Source: an uncultured Dysgonomonas sp. (GTDB lineage: Bacteria; Bacteroidota; Bacteroidia; Bacteroidales; Dysgonomonadaceae). Taken from it: a stretch of DNA of 21,316 nucleotides. The notes under the pieces were generated by a model that saw only the letters and a program-made list of their open reading frames with translations, had not been told where the DNA came from and did no database searches. This document shows positions 7,238-15,915 of this stretch, piece after piece. Location: positions 1 through 21,316 of the forward strand of contig USOX01000028.1 in NCBI GenBank assembly GCA_900556485.1, written 5' to 3'. Each line of letters begins with the position of its first letter. Position 1 is the stretch's first letter. Made by a program: the position numbers and the translations under genes.

Positions 7238-8281
7238 ATGGATATCGCAAAAAGATTTCAACAAAATCCTTTATTACGTCCATCTGACTTAAAGCCCGGA
7301 ATCGACGGCATGGAAATAACATGTCTTCTTAATCCCGGGGTTTTCAGGTATAAAGGAAAAGTATGGCTGTTGCTTAGAGTTGCAGAACGTCCTACACAAA
7401 AAGAGGGTATAATAAGCTTTCCAGTATACAACAAGGAGGGAAAGATAGAGGTGCTTTCTTTTGCAGAAAATGACCCTAAGTTAGATGCCTCAGATCCAAG
7501 AGTCATTGGATATGAAGGGCAAAACTACCTGACTACGATGTCGTATCTTCGTTTGGTATCCAGCGAAGATGGAGTCCATTTCAGTGAAGAGAACGATTAC
7601 CCACCTATCTTTGGGGCAGGAGAACTTGAATCTTTTGGCATTGAAGATTGCCGTGTAGCTACTACAGATGATGGTTTTTTTCTGACATTTACCGAAGTAT
7701 CTCCTATAGCTGTAGGTGTTGGACTTATACATACCCACGATTGGAAAAACTATACACGTCATGGAATGATTTTCCCACCTCATAACAAAGATTGTGCAAT
7801 TTTTGAAGAGAAAATAAATGGAAAATACTTTGCATTGCATCGTCCGAGTAGTCCCGAACTTGGAGGGAATTATATATGGATAGCTCAATCTCCGGATTCT
7901 TTACATTGGGGAGGACATAAATGTATAGCTACTACTCGTAGCGGTATGTGGGACTGCGCACGTGTAGGGGCAGGAGCTGCACCCATAAAAACGAGTGAAG
8001 GTTGGCTTGAAATTTATCATGGAGCCGATTACAATCATCGCTATTGTCTTGGAGCTCTACTTCTTGATCTGAATGACCCTACAAAAGTATTGGCACGTAG
8101 TATAGAACCAATAATGGAACCGATAGCTGATTATGAAAAGACAGGATTCTTCGGAAATGTAGTCTTTACAAATGGACATCTGGTTGATGGTGATTCTGTA
8201 AAAATGTATTACGGAGCAAGTGACGAAGTAATCTGTGGCGCTGAATTTTCTATAAAAGAAATACTAAACACCCTGAAATAA
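7238..8281 (+). CDS. GH130-family beta-mannoside phosphorylase (or mannosidase)
   Basis: A 347-residue protein without signal peptide, hence cytoplasmic. It has the GH130 five-bladed propeller signatures: GIEDCRV with D137 as the expected proton donor, NKDCAIF near 188, HRPS near 204, WIAQSPDSLHW near 223-233, GAGAAPIKTSEGWLEIYHGAD near 248-268, and MYYGASDE near 329. GH130 enzymes act on beta-mannosides. Most are inverting phosphorylases releasing alpha-mannose 1-phosphate, while some members hydrolyse beta-1,2-mannosides. The length and the GAGAxPIKT.EGWL.IYHG segment resemble the oligosaccharide-type subfamily (GH130_2-like) more than the longer mannosylglucose phosphorylases. It is the first gene of the plus-strand operon, 6 bp from the MFS gene, which would supply its substrate. 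No mannobiose epimerase or mannanase gene is nearby, so the usual plant-mannan pathway is not indicated. Confidence 0.88.
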   Translation: MDIAKRFQQNPLLRPSDLKPGIDGMEITCLLNPGVFRYKGKVWLLLRVAERPTQKEGIISFPVYNKEGKIEVLSFAENDPKLDASDPRVIGYEGQNYLTTMSYLRLVSSEDGVHFSEENDYPPIFGAGELESFGIEDCRVATTDDGFFLTFTEVSPIAVGVGLIHTHDWKNYTRHGMIFPPHNKDCAIFEEKINGKYFALHRPSSPELGGNYIWIAQSPDSLHWGGHKCIATTRSGMWDCARVGAGAAPIKTSEGWLEIYHGADYNHRYCLGALLLDLNDPTKVLARSIEPIMEPIADYEKTGFFGNVVFTNGHLVDGDSVKMYYGASDEVICGAEFSIKEILNTLK

Positions 8282-8287
8282 TAGGTA

Positions 8288-9547
8288 ATGAATAAACTGA
8301 AAGAAGAATATTTATTCTTTAAAGAGCAAGAGCTGAATATGAGGACATTGCTCAAAACTAACATGATTTATGCACTGGTGCTTCCGGTTGTAGAAATTTT
8401 TGTTGGGGCATATATTATGCGTAATACCAGCGATCCTATTTCAGTGGCATTTTACCAGTTGTTTATGTATATAGGTATTGTTGCTACATCTCTTGTTAAT
8501 GGGTTTCTGCTCAGACGGATAAATGTGAAATATTTATATGCAGGAGGGATACTGGTGAGTGGTATGTCGATGCTTGCTATGATGTCAATCAAGTCGCTTG
8601 GATTCATGGAGTTAGGTATTGCAGGCTTTGTTATGGGCGCTGCCGCAGGATTTTTCTGGACTAACAGGTATCTTTTGACATTGAATAATACGACAGATGA
8701 TAACCGCAATTATTTTTTCGGTCTCGAATCATTTTTCTTTTCAATAGCTTCCATTACTGTGCCTCTTGTTATTGGAGCATTCATCAGTCAGATAGACGGA
8801 AAGGAAGTATTTGGATATTTGGTAAATATTAATCTTGCATATCAGATAGTTACTTGCATTGTAGTAGTTCTTACAGTGATAGCTTGTATTGTTTTATGGC
8901 AAGGTCAATTTAAAAATCCGGTAGAGAAAGATTTCCTTTATTTCAGGTTCTGTGCATTATGGAGAAAAATGTTATTGCTTTCATCCCTGAAAGGAATGGT
9001 GCAAGGTTTCCTCGTAACTGCACCGGCTATTTTGGTGCTGAAACTTGTCGGAGACGAAGGTATTCTTGGACTTATACAGGGTGTTAGCGGAGCTTTAACA
9101 GCGATATTAGTGTATGTGCTGGGACGAGTGGCTAAGCCTAAAGACCGGGTTAAAATATTTATTGCCGGTCTGATTGTTTTCTTCGCAGGAACTTTATTCA
9201 ATGGTATATTGTTTTCAGCAGTGGGGGTTATTATTTTTGTTCTTTGTAAGGTTATTTTTCAACCCTTGTTCGACCTGGCTTATTTCCCTATTATGATGCA
9301 AACTATAGATGCGGTTTCGAAAATAGAAAAGCGTAATGAATATGCTTATATTCTCAGTCATGAGTTCGGCCTGTTTTTAGGACGTGCTTTCGGGCTTATA
9401 CTCTTTATAGCCTTAGCATATCTGGTAGCAGAAGATTTTGCTTTGAAATATGCTTTAATCATGGTGGGGGCATTACAGCTTATAGCCTATCCTTTGGCAA
9501 AAAATATAATTAACCAAACAACTAATACTATAAATAAAAATGAATAA
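8288..9547 (+). CDS. MFS transporter, probably for a beta-mannosyl oligosaccharide
   Basis: A 419-residue inner-membrane protein with about twelve hydrophobic segments arranged as two halves. A charged central stretch around 215-230 (KDFLYFRFCALWRK) marks the cytoplasmic loop between them. It begins with a soluble N-terminal stretch of about 25 residues rich in Lys and Glu. MFS symporters next to GH130 genes in Bacteroidetes carry disaccharides from the periplasm to the cytoplasm, and the tight coupling here (6 bp after GH130) supports the same task. The substrate is inferred from the neighbour only. The last codons overlap the first Met of the next reading frame. Confidence 0.85.
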   Translation: MNKLKEEYLFFKEQELNMRTLLKTNMIYALVLPVVEIFVGAYIMRNTSDPISVAFYQLFMYIGIVATSLVNGFLLRRINVKYLYAGGILVSGMSMLAMMSIKSLGFMELGIAGFVMGAAAGFFWTNRYLLTLNNTTDDNRNYFFGLESFFFSIASITVPLVIGAFISQIDGKEVFGYLVNINLAYQIVTCIVVVLTVIACIVLWQGQFKNPVEKDFLYFRFCALWRKMLLLSSLKGMVQGFLVTAPAILVLKLVGDEGILGLIQGVSGALTAILVYVLGRVAKPKDRVKIFIAGLIVFFAGTLFNGILFSAVGVIIFVLCKVIFQPLFDLAYFPIMMQTIDAVSKIEKRNEYAYILSHEFGLFLGRAFGLILFIALAYLVAEDFALKYALIMVGALQLIAYPLAKNIINQTTNTINKNE

Positions 9548-11270
9548 AATGAAAAACTTGCTGGTTTATTTTGTTCTCTTATTGGCAATATCGTGTACTA
9601 ATAATACACCAGATATGGGAATCGGTGTAGAACAAGTTGCTATTGGCAGAGTGGATTCCATGCCTAATCTACCCAGTACTATAAAGATATTGGACTGGGA
9701 GGCAAAAGCCAAGACTTTCGACAGCTTCGTATTTGATTGGAATAACAAAAGCGAAGTAGGACCTATGATATGGCTCGACGACAACAGGCGTAATATCGAC
9801 CAGACCACTTTTGGATTGTATACAGCAGTAAAAGACATACGTCAGGGTAAAAATGCAAATAATGGAGAGTTTCATGAGAGCCTTAATTCTTTGGCTGCAC
9901 TTCTTGGAGCAGGACTTGTTGGCATAGATAAGACAAATCAGGATGGTTATAACTATGTGAAAATGGCTCAGAATTATTTCAATACTGAAAATGACTGGAA
10001 TATAGTTATGAATAATACCCATCCAAGTGTAGCTTTGTTAGGTGGAGGATATGGTCGTGACTGGTGGTACGATGTGTTTCCTAATGCACTTTATTATGCA
10101 GTTTGCGATGTTTTCCCAGGAGTGGAAGGAGCTGATGAAATTCAACGTGCTGTTGCCGAGCAATTTGTAAAGGCGGATTCTGTTCTGAATGGGAATTATG
10201 ATTATTCCTACTTCGATTATGCTCAGATGAAAGGAATGGTAAATCAGATACCATTACAACAAGATGCAGCTGGAGGTCATGCTTATGTACTTTTATGTGC
10301 ATATCAGAAGTTTGGCGATCCTCGTTATCTGAAACATGCAAAAAGTGCCTTAGAAGCTCTTTTGGCTCAGAAAGAAAGTCGTTTCTATGAAATATTATTG
10401 CCACTTGGTGTATATACGGCTGCTTACTTGAATGCGACACAAGATACAGATTATGATGTGCAAAAATTACTTGACTGGACATTCGATGGATGCAAAGATC
10501 CGAAAGGCCGTCATGGCTGGGGTATAATTGTAGGTCAATGGGGCGATTATGAAGTTAATGGCTTGCAAGGTAGTATTCTAGATGGTGGAGGTTACGGATT
10601 TTTAATGAATAGTATCAAACCAGCATGGCCTTTTGTACCTATGGTGAAATATCAACCGCAGTATGCACGTGCTATTGGTAAATGGATGTTGAATAATGTA
10701 AATGCATGCCGTTTGTATTTTCCTATGGAAATAGATGATGCTCATCAATGGGCGCCAGAGATGAAGACAATAACAAATGATAATATTTCATATGAAGGAT
10801 TGCGTCGTACGGATGATTATGGCAAAGAGTCTCTAAAGGGAGTTACTCCTGTAGCAATAGGAGATGGTCCGAAATGGATAAAAGGCAATCCTACTGAAAG
10901 TATGTTCAGTGTATATAGTTCTTCTCCGATGGGAATATTCGGCGCTATTGTAAAAGAAACAAATGTGGAGGGTATTCTCAGACTAAATTGTAATGCCACA
11001 GATTTTTATACAGAAAGGCCTTTCCCTGTTTATCTGTATTATAATCCATATGATGAGACAAAATCAATAGAATTTGACACGGAAAGTAGAGTTGATCTGT
11101 TTGATATTGTAAGTAAAGAATACGTAGCGAAAGATATACAAGGTAAGACGGCTTTTGATATACCAGCAGATGCTGCCCGGGTGATAGTTGTACTTCCGGC
11201 AGAAACAGTTCTTACACTTAAAGACGGTAAAATAGTAGCAAATGAAAAGCAAATAATAGCTTATAAATAA
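9540..11270 (+). CDS. Lipoprotein of unknown family, possibly an (alpha/alpha)-barrel glycosidase
   Basis: A 576-residue exported lipoprotein. The signal peptide ends in LLLAISC with lipidated C19. I do not recognise the family. From about 100 to 400 it is helix-rich, with aromatic and acidic motifs like those of helical-barrel carbohydrate enzymes: GGGYGRDWWYDVFP (168-181, D174 and D178), QQDAAGGHAY (240-249, D242), ESRFYEI (279-285), GDYEVNG (335-341) and DGGGYGF (348-354). The last 100 residues look like a beta-sandwich. It could be a periplasmic or surface glycosidase, or a lyase, that makes the substrate of the MFS/GH130 pair; a binding role is not excluded. The first Met overlaps the MFS stop by 8 bp. 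A second Met at 9549, 1 bp after that stop, is an equally good start. Confidence 0.6.
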   Translation: MNKMKNLLVYFVLLLAISCTNNTPDMGIGVEQVAIGRVDSMPNLPSTIKILDWEAKAKTFDSFVFDWNNKSEVGPMIWLDDNRRNIDQTTFGLYTAVKDIRQGKNANNGEFHESLNSLAALLGAGLVGIDKTNQDGYNYVKMAQNYFNTENDWNIVMNNTHPSVALLGGGYGRDWWYDVFPNALYYAVCDVFPGVEGADEIQRAVAEQFVKADSVLNGNYDYSYFDYAQMKGMVNQIPLQQDAAGGHAYVLLCAYQKFGDPRYLKHAKSALEALLAQKESRFYEILLPLGVYTAAYLNATQDTDYDVQKLLDWTFDGCKDPKGRHGWGIIVGQWGDYEVNGLQGSILDGGGYGFLMNSIKPAWPFVPMVKYQPQYARAIGKWMLNNVNACRLYFPMEIDDAHQWAPEMKTITNDNISYEGLRRTDDYGKESLKGVTPVAIGDGPKWIKGNPTESMFSVYSSSPMGIFGAIVKETNVEGILRLNCNATDFYTERPFPVYLYYNPYDETKSIEFDTESRVDLFDIVSKEYVAKDIQGKTAFDIPADAARVIVVLPAETVLTLKDGKIVANEKQIIAYK

Positions 11271-11291
11271 CCATTAAAATCAGTAATAACT

Positions 11292-14200
11292 ATGTTAAAA
11301 CGATTATTTCTATTTAGTGTTTTGCTTGTTACCTGTGTTTCATTGTTAGCACAGCAAGCAAAAACAATCTCGGGAGTGGTCACAGACGCTTCTACGGGAG
11401 AAACTCTTATTGGAGTATCGGTTTTTGAACCTGGTACAACAAATGGAACAGTCACCAACGTTGATGGTACCTATACTATTAGAGTAAATAAAGATACTAT
11501 AGCATTCTCATATGTGGGATATATTACACAGAATGTCCCGGTAAAAGAATCAGGAAATGTGAATGTACGGTTGTTGAGTGATAATGAATTGGATGAAGTA
11601 GTAGTTGTAGGTTATGCCGCTCAGAAAAAATCATCGATAACGGGAGCAATAGCTCCAGTAAATATGGAAGATGTAAATAAACGCCATACGCTGACTGTAT
11701 CACAAGCACTTCAGGGACAGATAGCAGGGGTTCAGATCACTCAGAGTACAGGGGCACCCGGCGACGATATTAATGTATTGGTTCGTGGAGAGGGGACTAT
11801 AGGTAACAACAGCCCTTTGTATATTATTGATGGAATTCCTTCTAGAAGTATTACTTTTCTTAATACTTCAGATATTAGTTCGGTAACGGTGTTGAAAGAT
11901 GCCTCTGCAGCAGCGGTTTATGGATCGAGAGCTTCGGGTGGTGTGATAGTAATAACAACCAAAGGAGGAGAACAAGGCAAGAATAATATAGAGGTAAATT
12001 ATACTTATGGTCTGAGTAATGTTGTCAATACTCCTAAGATGCTAAATACGAAACAATACCTTGACGTATTAGAAAGGGCCTGGAATAATGCTAGTTACCC
12101 TGGTACAAATCCATACGTAAATGAAATAAACCGGTCTGATATCGCTAATACAGACTGGGTGAAAGAATTGTTTACCACAGGTCAGATGCACAATATTCAG
12201 GCAACAGCTAGTGGAGGTAATCAGAGTACAAAATACCTGTTGTCAGCTGGTTATATCAGTCAGGATGGTATAGTTATCTATGATAATGATAAATATCGTC
12301 GTTATAATTTACGTTTGAATCTCAATTCGCAATTGACTGAAAGATTAAGTGTAGGAACAAATCTTCAATTGACTTATGCAATTCAGGATAAGCTTAATTC
12401 TAAAGGAGATGCTCCGGGTATAATTCGTCATGCAATGTTGCGCCCGCCTGTAATAGGTATTTACAAAAATCCGAATGACCCGACTTATAATCCGAATGAT
12501 CCTTTTACCGATCTGCCTTTCTATAAAAATAATAACAGAGATGGTGGATGGGAAAGTGATAAGTATGAATGGACATCAAATCCGATAGCATTAGCCAAGT
12601 ATACAGATAACAAGCGTACCCAGTATACTACATTTGGTAATGTCTATGCAGAATATGCCTTACTAGGAGATAAATCTTTAAAATTCAGAACAAGCCTTGG
12701 AGTTGACTTGAATAATTACCACAATAAGGCCTTCAATATCAATTTTGGAGATGATGATGGTGGCGGATCGGATGTCGATAAAGGTATGGGACGTCAAAAC
12801 AGGCCTACTAATCTGAGTGAAGAAAGAGGTGAGAGTCGGACAATAACATGGAATAATACACTGAATTATATTAAAACTTTTGACAAGCATAGTATCAATG
12901 CTGTTGGTGGTACAGAATATATCTCTAATTATGATTCTTCGATAGGTGCGTCCAGACAAAGGTATGATTACACATACTCTACATTCAGATATCTTGATTT
13001 TGGTGGTACTGAATCTGATATATGGAATAATGGAACAGGCTCGGAATGGGCGTTGATGTCGATGTTTGCATCAGCAACATATGTTTACGATAGCCGCTAT
13101 ATGCTGACTGCTAATTTCCGTGCCGATGCATCATCCCGTTTTGCTAAGAACAACCGATGGGGATATTTCCCTTCACTATCGGTAGGTTGGAAAATCTCCG
13201 AAGAAAAATTCATGAAAAGCCTGTCCTATATTTCTGATCTGAAATTGAGAGGAAGTTGGGGACAGCTTGGTAACCAAGAGATTGATAACTATGCGTTTCT
13301 GACATTATTGAAAAAAGATGGTGATAAATATATTATATCCCGCTATGGAAATCCTGATCTGAAATGGGAAACATCGGAACAAACTAATATAGGATTGGAT
13401 TTAGGTTTATTCCGCAATAAATTATACTTATCTGCCGATTATTTCAAAAAAACTACATCCGATATCTTATTGCCCATATCCTTACCTTCTTTTGTCGGAG
13501 ATGTAAGTCCGACAATTGTTAATGCCGGCACAGTAGTAAATAAAGGATTTGAATTAGCTCTTACCTATCGTGATGAAATTGGAGATTTGAAATATAGTGT
13601 AAATGCTAATATGGCAACATTGGATAATAAGGTAACGAAGCTTCACCCTAATCTTCCTATTATAGAAGGGCAGGTAACACGTACTGTAGTAGGACAACCA
13701 TTGAATTCGTATTATGGATTTGTGATGGAAGGTATCTATCAGAACGATAATGAAGTAAGTAGCCACTTACACAATACTACGAATCCTTCAGCTCAACCAG
13801 GTGATATTCGTTTTAAAGACCTTGACAACAATGGTGTGATAGATGATAATGACCGTACTTTTCTGGGTAGTCCTATTCCGGATCTTACATATGGTTTTAC
13901 CCTGAATGCAGAGTATAAAGGTTTTAATTTATCAATGTTCTTCCATGGAGTCAGTGGTGTTAAGAGATTCAACGACTTGAAGAAGATATTAGACTATGAT
14001 ACCCGTCCGTTCAATTATACAACTTCAGTACTTAATAGCTGGAATGGGGAAGGAACTAGTAATAAAATACCTCGTCCTAGTTTTACAGATAATGGAGGCA
14101 GTAAGAATTCTAGCATTTTTGTAGAAGATGCATCTTTCTTCAGACTCAAAAACATTGAATTGGGCTACTCTTTTGCAAAACAATTAAGAAAGGCGAATTC

Positions 14201-14354
14201 GAAGATATCGGATATCCGTGTATATGTGACTGGTGAAAATATCTTTACGGTAACTCCATATTCAGGATTAGATCCTGAATCTACCGATTTGATGGATTAT
14301 GGAACATATCCGCAAGCAAGGACGTTCTTATTTGGTGTTAATCTTAAATTCTAA
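11292..14354 (+). CDS. susC: SusC-like TonB-dependent outer-membrane transporter
   Basis: A 1020-residue outer-membrane transporter of normal SusC length. Order: signal peptide (about 1-20, ending SLLAQ); a carboxypeptidase-regulatory-like domain at about 25-95 (ISGVVTDASTGETLIGVSV); a TonB box at about 97-107 (DELDEVVVVGY); a plug domain to about 225 with VLKDASAAAVYGSRASGGVI; and a beta-barrel ending in the aromatic terminus LFGVNLKF. It forms a pedal-bin pair with the SusD-like lipoprotein encoded 17 bp downstream and imports oligosaccharides using TonB energy. It follows the unknown lipoprotein gene after 21 bp, so it belongs to the GH130 operon. The gene name is a family label, not a claim that starch is the substrate. 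Confidence 0.96.
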   Translation: MLKRLFLFSVLLVTCVSLLAQQAKTISGVVTDASTGETLIGVSVFEPGTTNGTVTNVDGTYTIRVNKDTIAFSYVGYITQNVPVKESGNVNVRLLSDNELDEVVVVGYAAQKKSSITGAIAPVNMEDVNKRHTLTVSQALQGQIAGVQITQSTGAPGDDINVLVRGEGTIGNNSPLYIIDGIPSRSITFLNTSDISSVTVLKDASAAAVYGSRASGGVIVITTKGGEQGKNNIEVNYTYGLSNVVNTPKMLNTKQYLDVLERAWNNASYPGTNPYVNEINRSDIANTDWVKELFTTGQMHNIQATASGGNQSTKYLLSAGYISQDGIVIYDNDKYRRYNLRLNLNSQLTERLSVGTNLQLTYAIQDKLNSKGDAPGIIRHAMLRPPVIGIYKNPNDPTYNPNDPFTDLPFYKNNNRDGGWESDKYEWTSNPIALAKYTDNKRTQYTTFGNVYAEYALLGDKSLKFRTSLGVDLNNYHNKAFNINFGDDDGGGSDVDKGMGRQNRPTNLSEERGESRTITWNNTLNYIKTFDKHSINAVGGTEYISNYDSSIGASRQRYDYTYSTFRYLDFGGTESDIWNNGTGSEWALMSMFASATYVYDSRYMLTANFRADASSRFAKNNRWGYFPSLSVGWKISEEKFMKSLSYISDLKLRGSWGQLGNQEIDNYAFLTLLKKDGDKYIISRYGNPDLKWETSEQTNIGLDLGLFRNKLYLSADYFKKTTSDILLPISLPSFVGDVSPTIVNAGTVVNKGFELALTYRDEIGDLKYSVNANMATLDNKVTKLHPNLPIIEGQVTRTVVGQPLNSYYGFVMEGIYQNDNEVSSHLHNTTNPSAQPGDIRFKDLDNNGVIDDNDRTFLGSPIPDLTYGFTLNAEYKGFNLSMFFHGVSGVKRFNDLKKILDYDTRPFNYTTSVLNSWNGEGTSNKIPRPSFTDNGGSKNSSIFVEDASFFRLKNIELGYSFAKQLRKANSKISDIRVYVTGENIFTVTPYSGLDPESTDLMDYGTYPQARTFLFGVNLKF

Positions 14355-14371
14355 AAATAAATAATAAACCA

Positions 14372-15862
14372 ATGAAAACAATATATAAAGTTTTAGTAGG
14401 AACCGCAATCGTTTTCTCTTTGAGCGGTTGTATGGATGAGATGGATAAAGACCCTATCGGACTTCTAACTCCGGATATTGTGAATACAAGTCCTACACTC
14501 AATAGTGTCCAATACTCAGTAAGCTCTTCATATCAGATGTTGTCAAGTACACTTAACCTTATCGGAGAGTGGGGATGGGATGACGGAGTAGTTACCCGCA
14601 ACGATTTTGTACTATATGATATAGGCTCTGATGATGTAATGAAAAAATGGGCACCTGATGGAGACCAACCTTGGATGGACGAGGTGCATAATTACTCTTT
14701 TATTGCATCTAATGCCGCATTCAATGGGATATGGAGTTATTTGTATGAAGGTGTTGCACGTGCAAATTTGGCATTAAGTTACCTGAATGACGATAATATT
14801 ATACAGACCATAGGAATGGATAATGCTACACGCAAAAGGTTATTAGGAGAGGCTTATTTTCTCCGTGCATTCTATTATTTCGATTTAGTAACTAATTTTG
14901 GTGATGTTCCATTATTAACTGCACCTATCGAGAATTTTGAAGAGGCATATAAAGTTGCTGAAAGAATAGATAAGAATATTATATGGGAACAAATTTCAGG
15001 AGATTTAGATAAGGCTGAAGAGAATATTCCGGATTCCAGATTCTCGTCAGATTCAGAACCTTGGCGGGTTTCTATGGGAGCAGTATTGGCAATGCAGGCA
15101 AAAGTAGCCTTATATGCAAAAAACTATGCAAAAGTTAAAGATTTGGTGAACGCTATAGAATCGAAAGGGTATTATGACCTGAATGATAATTATTTCCATT
15201 CTTTTAGTGTCAATTATGAATTTACGGATAAAGAAGTGATATTTGCATATGACCATAAATCAAAAGTAACTCCGAGAAATGGAAACGGGTTGTGTGCATT
15301 ATTAGGATGGGGGTTTGTAGCACCATCTGAAAGCTTGATAAGTGAATTTGAAAATAATGACCCTCGTAAAGACTTTACGTTTAGTTCCAGTAAAAAAGCT
15401 GTTTATAAAATATTGGGAGATACTACTCTTGTAAATCAGGGCAATGAGGATGCAGCAAGTAATAAAATATATATACGCTATGCAGATGTATTGTTATGGA
15501 AAGCTGAAGCCTTGATTGAAACAGGTGATATTCCGGGTGGAATAAAAATAATAAATGATGTAAGAACACGTGCTCGTAATACTGTACGTTTTGATGGAGA
15601 AACAGTAGCTCCTGCCGGAACATTGCCTGATAGACCAACAACGGTAACTAAAGAGCAGGCCTTCGAGTGGCTTGTACATGAAAGGCGAGTTGAACTTAGT
15701 TTCGAATCTCATCGTCAGAGAGACCTTAAACGTTGGGGTACAGCTGAAAAAGTGCTGAATGCTAATGGACAAGGATTTAAAGAACGTAATTATTTGTTCC
15801 CAATTCCACAAAAAGATATTGATAAATCGGGAGGTCGGTTGACCCAGAATACGGGCTATTAA
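14372..15862 (+). CDS. susD: SusD/RagB-like glycan-binding lipoprotein
   Basis: A 496-residue surface lipoprotein with signal peptide and lipobox LSGC (C20), slightly short for the family. Typical SusD helices are visible: LLGEAYFLRAFYYFDLVTNF near 155-175, IRYADVLLWKAEALIETGD near 367-388 and HERRVELSFESHRQRDLKRW near 433-452. The C-terminus is YLFPIPQKDIDKSGGRLTQN. It closes over the SusC barrel and captures the glycan. The substrate cannot be read from the sequence. A strong hairpin follows 6 bp after the stop codon, dividing the sus pair from the next gene. Confidence 0.95.
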   Translation: MKTIYKVLVGTAIVFSLSGCMDEMDKDPIGLLTPDIVNTSPTLNSVQYSVSSSYQMLSSTLNLIGEWGWDDGVVTRNDFVLYDIGSDDVMKKWAPDGDQPWMDEVHNYSFIASNAAFNGIWSYLYEGVARANLALSYLNDDNIIQTIGMDNATRKRLLGEAYFLRAFYYFDLVTNFGDVPLLTAPIENFEEAYKVAERIDKNIIWEQISGDLDKAEENIPDSRFSSDSEPWRVSMGAVLAMQAKVALYAKNYAKVKDLVNAIESKGYYDLNDNYFHSFSVNYEFTDKEVIFAYDHKSKVTPRNGNGLCALLGWGFVAPSESLISEFENNDPRKDFTFSSSKKAVYKILGDTTLVNQGNEDAASNKIYIRYADVLLWKAEALIETGDIPGGIKIINDVRTRARNTVRFDGETVAPAGTLPDRPTTVTKEQAFEWLVHERRVELSFESHRQRDLKRWGTAEKVLNANGQGFKERNYLFPIPQKDIDKSGGRLTQNTGY

Positions 15863-15868
15863 TCAATG

Positions 15869-15897
15869 AAGAGAGGAGTAGTCAATGCTCCTCTCTT
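15869..15897 (+). terminator. Hairpin between susD and the 803-residue gene (partial terminator)
   Basis: AAGAGAGGAG and CTCCTCTCTT form a perfect 10-bp stem with a 9-base loop, followed by a short T-rich stretch (TTTGTTT). It starts 6 bp after the susD stop and ends 18 bp before the next start codon. It probably ends part of the transcripts or protects the 3' end of the sus mRNA. Confidence 0.65.
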
Positions 15898-15915
15898 TGT
15901 TTAAAGCTATTTGAT

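Noticed and set aside
10081..10482. Antisense open frame of 133 codons inside the 576-residue lipoprotein gene
   Set aside because: It is His- and Leu-rich without any domain pattern, lies wholly within a well-formed gene, and has no promoter. It is a shadow of the plus-strand codons, as are the other antisense frames over the large genes.
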